Shown piece by piece: positions 22,560 to 33,630 of a DNA stretch of 64,000 bases (positions are counted from its first letter, which is position 1; each line of letters opens with the position of its first letter). A model generated the notes under the pieces. It made no database searches and was not told the origin of the DNA. It saw nothing but the letters and a program-made list of their open reading frames with translations. This stretch comes from Adiantum capillus-veneris (taxonomy: Eukaryota > Streptophyta > Polypodiopsida > Polypodiales > Pteridaceae). The translations under genes and the position numbers were made by a program. Location: contig CM043968.1 in NCBI GenBank assembly GCA_014529385.2, forward strand, positions 27,657,013 to 27,721,012. The letters are read 5' to 3'.

Positions 22560-23860
22560 AAAGTAGTGTGCACACCACTAGTAAATATCAAGTGGGTGAA
22601 CCCCACTTTTTATTGGTACAGCACCACTGATAGGCTGTGTTGAAGTGGTGCACCTGCTGCACCCTTTAAAGTTGGGCAGAAACCATGGTTGCATCACTAC
22701 ATAGTTATGCTGATATGGTGCACCATCTCTTAAAAGTGATACTGGACCACTTTAAAGTGCTGGGCAGCACTAAAAAGAGGTAAGGTTCTAGTAAAAACTG
22801 GCGATACAATGGGTGCATCACTTTCCAGTGGAAAACCCTAACTATTTTGTGGTGAAGCATCACTTTTAAGCGAAGCATCATGATGGTGCACCACTTTTCA
22901 GTGGTTTTACACACTTTTAAGGTACCGAATAACGTTCTAGTTAAGAAGCACCACTTTCTAGTGGTAAACACAACTATAAAGTGGTGCTTCTTAACTAGAA
23001 CGTTATTCGGTACCTTAAAAGTGTGTAAAACCACTGAAAAGTGGTGCTTTTTAACCTGAACGTTATTTGGTTTAAAGTGGTAAACACCAATAAAGTGGTG
23101 CTCACCACTTTTTGTGGTTCAAATCACATTTAAGTGGTGTTTATAGTGGTGAAGACCACTATAAAGTGGGGAACATCACTATAAAGTGGTGCTCCTTAAG
23201 TAGAACGTTATTCGGTACCTTAAAAGTGTGTAGGACCACTGAAAAGTGGTGCTTCTTAACCTGAACATTATTTGGTATAAAGTGGTAAACACCAATAAAG
23301 TGGTGGTCACCCCTTTTTGTGGTTCAAATCACATTTAAGTGGCGGTGCGTGATGGTCAACCACTTTCAGTGTTGTAGAACCACTTTTTAGTGATGCTTTA
23401 CAAAAGTGCAATAATCGTTAGTTCTGCATCTTCGCTAAAAGTGGTGGTTAAGTGCTTTTAAGTGATGAAGCTTTACAAGGAGATACCACATTCTATTGGT
23501 GTAGCACCACTTTTTAGGAGTGTAGCACCAGTTTTAAGTTGTGTACAACAATTCACATCGGTGTAGCACAACTGAACAGTGGTTCAGCCCACTTTTATGT
23601 GCTGGAGCACCACTTTAAAGTGGTGAAGAAACACCAAAAGGGGATGTATCACTAGAAAATAGTGGTGTAGTAGGACTTTTTAGTGTTACCTAACCAGTTT
23701 TAAGTGATTGAGAACCATTTAGTGGTACACCACCACTTAAAAATTTTGCAGTACCACTGAGAATGGTGCAGAAATCATTTCAACCACTTCTTATTGTTGA
23801 TAAAACAAGTTTAATTATGGCTCATTACATACTAACATGCATTCTTATATGTTTTTACAG
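22560..23860. repeat. Hairpin repeat field in an intron
   Basis: The words CCACTTT and AAAGTGGTG recur every 15-40 bases, often as facing pairs such as CCACTTTAAAGTGG that would fold into short hairpins. There is also a 205-bp tandem duplication marked by CGTTATTCGGTACC at about 23001 and 23206. The whole intron between two exons of the element B gene consists of this material. Confidence 0.85.
22888..23047. repeat. Perfect 70-bp inverted repeat with 20-bp spacer
   Basis: 22888-22957 is the exact reverse complement of 22978-23047, around the spacer CTAGTGGTAAACACAACTAT. Both arms contain GGTACCGAATAACGTTCTAG or its complement. The RNA or single strand would form a 70-bp stem. Confidence 0.95.
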
Positions 23861-24879
23861 GGAGGTGGACAGTACCACGAGTGGCCTTACCCACTCAAAC
23901 AAAATTTTGCTTCACCAAGGAAGATTTTCATACAGAATATGGGCTATGCTTGGTTGGCCATGATCCGAAGCTCCTATGTGATGATGATTTCTCAGATGAG
24001 GAGCGGCTTAGTGTCTGGCTTTACAAGCACCACCAAAAGGAGAAGATGCATTTAAAGGGGTTGAGGCCTGAAATGTATGAAGAATGTCTCCTGGTATACC
24101 ACAAAGTATATCAAGGAGCTCCCCCAAACAACGAGGTAGGCGTGCATTTTGCACATGGATTTACTTGGCAGAAGTGTAAGGCCGCTGAAGATTCTGAAGG
24201 TTTAGTTGCATAGGCTGTGTATGCTGAAGGTGTTATCAAAATGTTACGCCAACAAAAAACTTTAAATAGGAAATTGGAGAAATGGAGGTCCACAAACGGT
24301 CCATGTCTTGGAAGCGAGTGGAAATTCAATGCAAAAAATATGCCTAATTACACTGACAGTACTGGCACAGGCTTTGACTGGCAGACATACTCAGGTGGAC
24401 ATCAATTTTCAGGGCAGGCTAAGGAGGAATTTCTAAAGAAACGGGCCTTTGGCTCGATGGGAACATTTGGAATGTCAAATAATTCCTCGACTACATTTTC
24501 TGCGTCAAAGGCTGATGTAGCAGCTATTTCTAACATGAAGGCTAATGCTACTGAAAAGTTAAAAGAGAAGCAGCAATGTCTTGAAGTAATAAAAATTGTT
24601 TTAGATCTATCAAAGGCAAAGAGAGATGAGCAGGTTGGTTTGATGCGAGGCGCCGCCAAGATCGTAGAGAGAATGAACAAGGATATGGAGGAACTCAAGT
24701 TGCATAAGGTTGGGCTTGTACCAAACGAGGAAGCAATGGCAAAGCTTGAGACCTTGATTCAAATCAAAAAGGAGGCTCTCAAAGACATGGGACTTGATAT
24801 TGAAGTGCACAATCTCGATAACCTAGGTGAAGAGGCAGCACAGTTACAGGTATGTAAGCTTGATTGATTCACCTAGTAG

Positions 24880-25060
24880 TAGTTGATATTACTTAAAAGT
24901 GGTTAAACTCTAATTAGGAAAAAATGGTTAGAGACCATTTTATATGGTAAAAGACCACTTAAATGTGTTTATATAACACTCTTAAGTGGTACCACATAAA
25001 GTGATGAAGACTCTTGAAAGTAATGCACAAACACTTATACTATTTTATAAAGTACGCAGT
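24880..25060. repeat. Hairpin repeats in a second intron
   Basis: A shorter run of the same AAAGTGGTT / ACCACTT words fills the intron between the coiled-coil exon (to 24849) and the zinc-finger exon (from 25076). Confidence 0.7.
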
Positions 25061-26378
25061 GCTTATTTTTTACAGGGTCAGCATGACACTTTGTTATGGG
25101 AAGTAGAAGTGGCGACAAGGCATCTTCGATTTGTGGAAACGATTATTAATTTGTTCAAGTCAAGAATGCCTATCCTTCCTGTCAGGCCGCCTGCTCATTT
25201 GGGATCGGACAATAGCTGTGTGCAGTTAGGTGATTGTGTTGCTTGTGGGATGTCTATCATGCAGACTGTTGTTACCGGTGTAAACATCCATATCACCCAC
25301 TTTGTTTTGTAACTGCCTGTAAGTCTGCCGGCCAGTGTCTATTTCATGGATGTGAGGAACCTTTAAAAGATGCTTTGAAGTTGCTGGCACCTGGAGAGGC
25401 AAACATGGATGAGCATGTTGGTACAAGTAATCGATGTTTTTATACCTTATGATATGAAGCTAATTGTAGATTCATTTCTTGACCATTTTGTTTCTTTTCT
25501 CCATGTAATTGCAGAGAAAGATCCAATGGAAGGCATCTTTGGATCTCCTGTTGATGGAATTGGTAATATTCTGTGGAACATTCTTCTCTTTGAATGTTCA
25601 CATAACTTAATATTGAGTATTATTACATTGTCTTTTATGTAGCACACTCCCAAGCTAGGTCATCACGCAAGCCCAATATTGATAGCATGCATCCCAGAAA
25701 CAAGCAGGTGAAGACACTCTGGACCAACAAAAGGCAGAAAAAAGGGCTGAAAAAAGAGCAGATGTAGTGGGAGCTCAAGGTGACGCATCCAAGGAGTCAG
25801 CCGAGGTGCATCTGAAGCCAGAACCTGCAATGAACAAGGACGTAGAGGACGCTGAAAAATCATCTGAGAAGCCAATTGAAAAGGATACAATAGTGAACTT
25901 GTCTGATGAGGACTCAGAACTTCTTATTTCACAGGTTTGTGCAGAGATTTTGGGGCGTAGGAAAAAGAGGAGCAACACTGAAGAGCGCGCCACACCAAAG
26001 AAAAAAGCTAAGGTTGCATCCGAGCCTCCAGAGCCTACTCCAGGAGGTAAAAAATCCAAGGAGCCTTCATCTGCTCGGAAAAAGACTAACCTCCAAGCAC
26101 CCAACCTTAAACCTCCCAAACCAAAGTCCCGCAAGAAACTTCTGTAGCCCCTATTAACCTTTTGTGCTTTGTAGCCTCTTTGTAATTTTGTCTTTGTACC
26201 CTCATTTCGATGATAATGAAACAACGGCTTTATTTTTCGTTCACTAGTTGTTTATTGCTCATTGATTGTCTATTTATTGTACTCATATTGTTCATTGACT
26301 GTCTATTTATTGTACTCGTATTGTTCTTTCCGACATCATCATGAGCATCTTCAAGTAGAGCTTTTTTTTTCTCTCCAG

Positions 26379-27429
26379 TATCTCCTACCAAGTGGACTGT
26401 TGCCATAGAAGTTCAGGAAATTAATGAAATGGAAATCAATAGCCTGGAAGGTATACTTTTCAAGTGTATTTTGAAAAGGTTAATATGTCAGTCTAATTGA
26501 GGTTTTAAGGCATGCTACTTGTCTATGGCAGAACTTAGCTGGATTGGAGATGTTCAAGAACCAGATGAGAAGGTTGAAGACATAGCAGCTAAGCAGGATG
26601 CAGAGCAGGATGCAGATGTAACACCAGATAAAGTAGAGGAAGACCAGGAACCAGCAGTTTGCCCCGAAATTGAGGAGATTTCGCCAAACTACCCTGGATG
26701 GGGATATCTTGTTTCGAATTTCTACAAGATCAAAAAGGTCATCATCCTTGATCTCTATGGACTATTCGTGAAATGAGATGTAACCAAATGTGATCCAAAG
26801 ACTGGACAACTTAAACACCCTCCACGTCCAGCTTCCGACAGAGTTAAACTAAAAAGAGTGGACGAGAAGTTGTGGATCTACTACCGTAGAGATGTTGAGC
26901 AATTTGTTTGGGATTTAAGGCAAATAGCAGATGCAATGATTTGGAGCACTTGTATTGCTGCTAACATTGAGCATATCCTCAATACATGTTGGCCAGACAT
27001 ATGGGAACATAGGACTTATTACTTTAGGGATCTCTTCTCAAACTGGCAATGTGAAAAGTGGTCATGTTTTGAAGAGATTGCTCGAGCTCCAAGAGACCTT
27101 GCAGGTGAACCTGTGTCTTTCAAGCCCCTTTACCATGTTTGGAACAAGTTTCCAGAATACGACTCCTCTCGAAAATTGTTGGTAGATGACTCCAGATATA
27201 AAAATATGCGCAATGTCTGGGACAAATGTATATGTCCACCCACCTTTGATCCTCTTGATGAAGAACAAGACCCTGATTACCTCACGCGCACATTGTTGCC
27301 ATGGTTGTGCAGATAGGCACTAACCCCCAATACCCTTGAGTATACAAAGGCAAACCCCATCAGCAATCCCAAAGATGAACTTTCGAGTCTAGTCTTTGAG
27401 CACTTTGTTATAAATGAAGATGAATGAGA
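26379..27429 (+). pseudogene. Element B plus-strand gene, part 2: acidic linker and HAD/FCP1-NIF-like domain
   Basis: An exon at 26379-26450 (CTCTCCAG acceptor, GTATAC donor) joins in phase to the exon from 26531. After an acidic stretch (QDAEQDADVTPDKVEEDQEP) comes a HAD-fold domain: KKVIILDLYGLFVK (motif I), DAMIWSTCIAANIE (motif II), VSFKPLYHVWNK (a possible motif III Lys) and KLLVDDSRYKNMRN (motif IV). The second acid of motif I is Tyr, so phosphatase activity is doubtful and a binding role is possible. TGA at 26774 and TAG at 27314 interrupt a frame that otherwise continues to a natural-looking end (EHFVINEDE, stop at about 27424-27426). The element A gene at 6875-8400 has the same acidic-linker-plus-HAD plan. 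This part is probably spliced to part 1, but that is unproven. Confidence 0.65.
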
Positions 27430-27574
27430 TTGTACATCCGGAAGTGCTAGAAACATTATATATTGTACATTCTTGGTGGATATGTAGACGTTTCTAGATA
27501 ATTGTTGTAATATACAGAAGTTCTGGCACTTTACTGTCTCTGCACTATACATGTCTCTACACTTCTGAATGTCT

Positions 27575-27915
27575 CAAAACCACTTTTTAGTGGTGCTAAA
27601 CCCCTAAAACGTGGTTAAATTTTTATTATGTTATTGCAAAAGTTTTTCTGGAACTGCAACACCATTTAATGGTGATTTTTGGGGGGAGTGGTGAAGCATT
27701 CTTAACCACTTTTTAGTGGGGCTAAACCACTTTAGTACCACTAAAAAGAGGTAAATTTTTATTGAGTTTTTCTGAAACTGCAACACTTTTTAGTGGGGCT
27801 AAACCACTTTTTAGTGGTGCTAAACCACTTTAGTACCACTAAAAAGTGGTAAATTTTTATTGAGTTTTTCTGAAACTGCAACACTTTTTAGTGGTGATGT
27901 TTGGGGGGGGCGGGG
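27575..27915. repeat. Hairpin repeats between the convergent genes
   Basis: AACCACTTTTTAGTGGTGCTAA and related words recur, with a duplicated block ending TTTTTCTGAAACTGCAACAC at about 27770 and 27870. This spacer lies between the ends of the two element B genes. Confidence 0.85.
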
Positions 27916-29949
27916 GGAGTGGTCAAGCATTCTCAAAAACCAACATGTCAATTCCATCGTACGTTTACACCAATTCCATCTTGTTCAATCTTTCACTAGA
28001 TGATATAAAATCAGATTTGATTTACAATTCAAAGGGCATGCTATTGTATATTGCCTCATGGTTTTCATTGGAAAGTTCGAACACTTCTCCTATGCTATCG
28101 AGCACTACAGGCTCCATAGGGAACTTTATTGCCCTTATCAAGTGGGAATATATGAAAACTACTGGCTTGTTATCCCACAGCTCATACAAGTTTTCTTGTA
28201 GGGATTTATACCAATGGCCCGTGACCATATTAGTATGCTTCTCTATCTTGTTGCCCCATGCATCAATTTGCTCGTTAGTTGTTAGGCCCTTAGCTACTAC
28301 ACACTTCAAAATGTAGAAGTCAACAGCCTCCTCATTATTCTCTTCAAAAGTGACAGCAAAATTGTCTCCATGTGTGAGATCATCGCTTAAGTAGTCATAA
28401 TGACCTGCATAAGTGGCACCATGGAACTCCTCATCGTCTGAGTCTTTGTATGACTGGGAATCATTAGCAAGTGGCTCCAAACTGTGATATTGCCACGTCT
28501 CCACATGTGATATGTTCATACACTTTCTCCAATGGCCAAGCCTGCAAGGAAAACAAAAGCATGACAACCGTTTTGATCGCAATGCACAAGTGTTGTTCTC
28601 AGAATTCCCATTCACACAGTGCATTGCTCTTGAGCCCTTCAATGGTTTGCAGTCCCATTGATGGGATCGCTGAACATTGCCTAGATTGACCTCCCAGAAC
28701 ACCCTACTGACCTCCCTCTTTTGCTTGTCATACATAGTAGTTGCTCTAGTACTGAGATGCATTCTCAAAAAAGAGACAACTTCAACTGCACAAGTCAATC
28801 GCACGCTATTTTGCTTCAATTGCTCATGAGTTAGAGCCCTTTTAATGACAGCCCCAGCCCCATCATGTTCCCCCTTTCCATGTCCTGAGCAAAAAAAATT
28901 CCAATTCATTTCCATGCCAGTAAGGCTCCAATATCTAGCAACAAAGTAAAACGGTCGCTTTGCTTTAAATTGTGAAGCTGCGCCATCTGACCAAACCCAA
29001 TGTTTTTTAAATCTTAGCCCTTGATCTCTCAACCATTGAGAATGTAAGAGAAAATCATGCTGCACAAATAAGGTGTCATGTTGTTTATCATCTGAGACAA
29101 AAAAGTGCATGGTCTTCTTTATTGCACCTGATGCGATGCGGAAATAAGTAATCAGGACAAAGATAGTGACCTGCTTAGTGTACCAATGCATTGACTGGAT
29201 CTCATTTTGCTCCTTGAAGGAGTAGTTCTCTGCAAAGTCAACGACGGAGACAACCACATCATCTGGAAACAAAGAAATTCAGTCCTTGAACTGTTGTGCT
29301 TGCCACCTAAATATAAAATTGTGAGTGACATACTTCTTCAAGTGGTCTTGGTACACTCGCAAAAGTTCTCTAGGCACCATTTTCTTGTGGACAATGTCTT
29401 TCACAGTGCTCTTTCTAGCTTCATTGTTTAATCCAGTGGCACCCACTATATTTTCAAAAAACTTCACAGATACTTGCTTACTCTACTCAAATTCTTCTCT
29501 TGGATAGATCTAAATATTACCTACACCGCATGCATTGCATGTTCCCATTAAGCATTGGTAGCTATGGAAACTATGTTCTGCAAGTATAGGGCAGAGTATA
29601 TACTCCAACAGTGAAGTGGTGCTCATACTTTCATTTTTGTATGCAAGACATCCATGGTTGACAACTTCATCATGATGAAGGCATATAGGGCAACTGCACA
29701 TGCAGCAAGAACCATGAAGATCAAAACTTCGAGTCCGCATGTGATTTACTGCCTCTTTAAGGAAAATCATTTGTACATGCACAATACAACAGCAGGTGTA
29801 GCGACCCCTCAATTTTCGGACAAAGAACGGTTTCATAGACTCGAAGCAACGTTGCAAAATCTGAATATCTGCATACTTTGTCTTGAATCTTAAATAAAGC
29901 TCCACCTGCAATATACATGTATACAAATGTTAAAAATAAACTTAGCATT

Positions 29950-32210
29950 CAAAACTGGTTAAATTGTTTCAAAACATTAAAAAGTGATTCTATATCACTA
30001 AAAACTGGTGTGCACCACTAAAAACTAGTAATGATACATTCAGTAGTATTGTTTTACCTGTGAAAATAATGCACCACAAATACAAATTAGTGTAGAAACT
30101 AGTAACCATACAAAAAGGTAGAATATTAAGAGGTTGTGTGAGGACAACTTAATAGTGGTGAGAAACCACATTCAGCGTAACTAAAAGGTGGTTTGGCAGG
30201 ACTTAAAAGTGAATTCAAACCACTTGACGGTGATGAACCGCCAATAAAAAATGGTTTGCACTGCTTGTATATGGTGGGCAACGATTAAAAAGTGGTGAGT
30301 AAGGACATGAAAGTTATGGGGAAGTTCAGAACTAGCACTTAAAAAGTAGCTGGGAGGGACAAAATACTAGGCGACAGACCAGCATTAGCACTAGATAGTA
30401 GTCCAACACAACTTGAAAGTGGAGGAGCTCTTGTGGAAAGTGTTTGATGACCACTTTAGAGTGGTGAGCGACTAGTTCAAAGTGGCCAGTCACCAATTAA
30501 AATCTAGCACTTAAAAAGTAGCTGGGAGGGACAAAATACTAGGCGACATACCAGCATCAGAACTAGATAGTGGTCCAACACAACTTGGAAGTGGAGGAGC
30601 TCTTGTGAAAAGTGCTTCATGACCACTTGAGAGTGGTGAGCAACTACTTCAAAGTGGGCAGTAACCACTTGAACGCGGATTCTGGTCACTTGAATGCGGT
30701 TTCTGGCCACTTGAAAGCGGGAACTTGCCGCTTGATTGCAGTGACAAGGTTTTAGATACCACTTGAAAGTGGTGTTTTGCCACTTGAGAGTGGTGCCTCA
30801 TCACTTGCATGGAGTGATGACTAACGTAGTGACTTAGCACATGAAAGTGGTGTCTCACCACTTGATGACCACTTGAAATTAGTAAGCAACTACTTCAAAG
30901 TGGGCAGTCACCACTTGAACGCTGATTCTGGTCACTTGAATGCGGTGTCTGGCCACTTAAAAGTGGGAGCTTGCCGCTTGATTGCAGTGACCAGGTTTAA
31001 GCTATCACTTGAAAGTGGTATCTCACCACTTGATGACCACTTGAGAATGGTGAGAAACTAGTTCAAAGTGGGCAGTCACCACTTGAACGCGGATTCAAGT
31101 CATTGGAATGCGGTGTTCGGCCATTTGAAAGTGGTGTCTCACCACTTGGGAGTGGTGTCTCACCACTTGCATGGAGTGATGACTAACGTAGTACTTTGCA
31201 CATGAAAGTGGTGTTCCACCACTTGAGAGTGGTGAGAAACTAGTTCAAAGTGGGCAGTCACCACTATAACGCGTTTTCTTGTCACTTGAATGCGGTGTCT
31301 AACCACTTGAAAGCGGGAACTTTCCGCTTGATTGCAGTGATAAGGTTTTAGTTACTACTTGAAAGTGGTGTCACACCACTTAATGGGAGTGGTGCCTCAC
31401 CACTTGCATGGAGTGATGGACTGACGTAGTGACTTAGCACATGAAAGTGGCTTCTCACCACTTGAATGCGGTCAGACACCACGTGAAAGTGGTTTTTATA
31501 CTTGTAAGTGTTGTGTCCACCGCTTCATTGTGGTGTGACAGCACTTGTAAGTGTTTACTAACAAAATGTGTTCAAACTATACTAATATGCTTTTGGTTAC
31601 CATCATAAGGTGGTGGGTACCATTCGTGTAGCAGCAATAAAAAGTCTATGGCACTACTATAACTGTTGCACCATGACTAAAAGCTGCTACATCACTTGGA
31701 AAAAGTGAGTTGCACCACTAAAAACGCTTGCACCTGTAATACCCCTACGAGTTTGTAAAACACTTCTATTAGCATTGGATAAACAAGATTTTTTAGTGGG
31801 TGAACACCACTTTGTAGGGTTTACGGTGAAGCGTTGGTGCATTTCTAGTAAAAACTGTTTCTTAAACATTAAAACCTGTTGCAAAACATTAAAAACTGGT
31901 TCAAAGACACTAAAAAGTGGTGTGGAAACACAAGTAGAAGTGCTTCAAAAACATTTAGAACTATTGATCAAATTTTAGAAGTGGTTCAGATTCAATTAGC
32001 GACCAGTATAGTAATGTTTCACCACTTTTTAATGTTGCAGCACCACTAGAAAGTGGTGCAAAACACCAAAACAAGCTGTAGCACTAATAAAAAGAAGTAT
32101 AGAAACATAATGTTATGGCAGTAATGAGTTGTAGCACCAATAAAAAGTGGTATAGAAACATAATGCTGTAGCAGGAATATGAGTTGTAGCACCAATAAAA
32201 AGTGCCAAAA
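29950..32210. repeat. 2.3-kb hairpin-repeat field in the transposase intron
   Basis: Nearly every 15-30 bases carries CACTTGAAAGTGG-like or CCACTT/AAGTGG words in facing pairs. Larger tandem units overlie this. A 172-bp duplication starts CTAGCACTTAAAAAGTAGC at 30332 and 30504. A block with AACGCGGATTCTGGTCACTTG recurs at about 30670, 30915, 31085 and 31265. The intron runs 32225-29906 between GTAATT donor and TTGCAG acceptor on the minus strand. Confidence 0.85.
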
Positions 32211-33212
32211 AAATATATCAATTACCTGAGGCTCCTCAAGAAGGTGGATTGGATGCTTTACATATGAACATCTAGCTAGTCTCTTACTGCAAACATCTTT
32301 CTTGTTGGGGGACACCCTCGTCTCATCCGTCCAAAATTGAAAGACTATGTCTTTAACAGTTTGAGTGATGTGAGTTCTCTGTGCATCATCTCTATGACAT
32401 GCAGATGCAGGGAACAAACCATCGGATTCACTTGACACTATTAAGTGATGTTTGACTGAATATAAGTTTCTTTTGTGGATCCCCATAAGCTTGGCAGCTT
32501 GCGGTATGCTCATGTCAGTGTTTTGCTCCTTGCTTCCACCATTCACCAACATCATCATTGTTGATTTCTTCACAAAAAACTCGTCTGAAGATCTTGGGAC
32601 CTTCACATGATTCAAAGTGTTGCGGATGTTTCTCAGCATAATTGCTTCCAACTCTTTGGATTTACTCTGCATAGTAAGGAAGCAAGGATGTTGAAGAAGT
32701 TTATCAAAGATTTCCTTCCTGCCACTTGCATCCATTCCCACGGTTAAGGTATCAAAGTGTTGTACCATAGATTGACATATCCTTCGTTTCTTTTTTTCAT
32801 CCATCTCCCCTGTATTGCTTTCAGTCACAAAGTTGACCATTGCCTGACGTTGCTTTCGTTTTTTAGCAGCCCAATATTCCCTCATTAATTTTTTGCGCTG
32901 AAGTTGAGCTTCTCTACTCAATAACGATGAGCTGATAGACAGTTCTTCACTATGCTCCATTGTTGCAGTACTTTCAAAGGATTGCTCTACAAGAAATACA
33001 ATACAAATCATAACTACACGCTATACTTTTAATTAATACATGGCACTTCTCGCACTAATTAGCAAGATACTAACAAAGCATAATAAGTGTTTACATACCT
33101 CAAGAATCATCAAGTAGAAGAGGAACCTATAGAGATAGAGTTCATGAGAGAGAGAGAAAGAGTGCTAAGAGAGAGAGATGAGCGCGAGCCCAGACACAAG
33201 AGGAGCCATGCT

Positions 33213-33283
<71 letters not shown>

Positions 33284-33297
33284 GGGGGGGGGGGGGG
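33213..33297. repeat. (AG)n followed by poly(G)25
   Basis: About 60 bp of perfect AG joined directly to a run of 25 G. It lies in the presumed 5' untranslated exon of the transposase gene, so it would be CT/C-rich in the transcript. Confidence 0.95.
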
Positions 33298-33601
33298 CTG
33301 AGCGATACAGAAAGCTCAGCAAGAGTTCTGTGAGAGAGAGAGAGAGAGAGACAGAGAGGAGCTAGATAGAGCTCCAAGAGAGATCTCAGAGACAAAGAAA
33401 TCTCAGACAGGTTGAAGCGGGAAAGAAGCGGCCCAGCGTTCAGCAGTAAATTACATTTAGTCTCATTAATTGTGGTACGTTACGTTAGGAGACTTAATTG
33501 ACGTACCTTAGGAGAGTGATATTCTTTTTGAGATTTGAAGCACTTTTAAAACACCCACTTTTAAGCGCAAAAAAGCAATGTCCTTGACATTACTTTCCAG
33601 G

Positions 33602-33625
33602 CCACCTAAATATGCTTTCACCCAA
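33602..33625 (-). repeat. Right terminal inverted repeat of element B
   Basis: CCACCTAAATATGCTTTCACCC is the inverted partner of the left end, with two mismatches in 23. CTAAC follows directly (33626-33630) and also precedes the left end (21330-21334). Confidence 0.6.
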
Positions 33626-33630
33626 CTAAC

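Larger units (their letters stand above)
22277..26147 (+). pseudogene. Element B plus-strand gene, part 1: coiled-coil protein with PHD-like zinc finger
   Basis: The ATG at 22277 opens a basic Lys/Arg/Ser/Thr-rich exon (to 22369). After a repeat-filled intron, exon 23861-24849 encodes a region with WLYKHHQKEKMHLKG and GVHFAHGFTWQKC, then a charged helical stretch (about 24540-24840) likely to form a coiled coil. TAG at 24211 interrupts the frame. Exon 25076-25410 encodes a Cys/His cluster: GDCVACG in one frame, then YHADCCYRCKHPYHPLCF and CLFHGC one frame over, spacing typical of a PHD-like finger, so a one-base frameshift lies near 25250. Small exons follow (25515-25562 and from 25643), then an acidic and Lys/Pro-rich tail with nuclear-signal-like KKKAK and PKSRKKLL. 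Chromatin or DNA binding is an inference. The family is not recognised. Confidence 0.55.
28022..33400 (-). pseudogene. Element B transposase-like gene (SDG / GHGKG type)
   Basis: Minus strand. A noncoding first exon (from about 33400 to 33099) carries (GA)n and poly(G). The second exon (32986-32226) has ATG at about 32960, a basic region, and a helix-turn-helix-like SIPQAAKLMGIHKRNLYSVK. A 2.3-kb repeat-filled intron follows. The last exon (29905-28022) has a Cys-rich segment (TCCCIVHVQM, CMCSCPICLH, CNACG), then VVSVVDFAENY, HWVWSDGAASQFKAK, and FFCSGHGKGEHDGAGAVIKR. The Asp codons at 29239-29237 and 28987-28985 and the Glu codon at 28870-28868 could form a DDE triad, with 38 residues between the last two. 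A Cys-rich patch (SCFCFPCRLGHWRKC) and an acidic tail follow. Three in-frame stops (TAG at 29510, TAG at about 29488, TGA at 29279) break the exon. I recall similar uncharacterised proteins in invertebrate genomes, but not a family name. Confidence 0.65.
21335..33625. mobile_element. Element B: 12.3-kb DNA-transposon candidate
   Basis: The segment is bounded by a 23-bp inverted repeat (TGGGTGAAAGCATGTATAGG at the left, two mismatches at the right) with CTAAC outside both ends. That could be a 5-bp target duplication if the right end carries one extra base. Inside are a plus-strand gene with coiled-coil, PHD-like and HAD-like domains, a convergent minus-strand transposase-like gene and several kilobases of hairpin-forming repeats found nowhere else in the window. 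A SINE sits in an intron. Both genes carry premature stops, so this copy is probably dead. The size, termini and paired genes suggest a large autonomous DNA transposon family. I cannot assign it to a named superfamily. Element A at 5.2-10.5 kb is a decayed relative. Confidence 0.6.

Noticed and set aside
28022-29905. Stop-codon recoding or RNA editing to rescue the transposase frame
   Set aside because: Stop-removing editing in ferns and hornworts is known in organelles, not in nuclear genes; decay is simpler and the same mutations occur in the copia element.
22560-32210. CRISPR-like array of short regular repeats
   Set aside because: Spacing is irregular, the words are inverted pairs with variable sequence, and the genome is eukaryotic.
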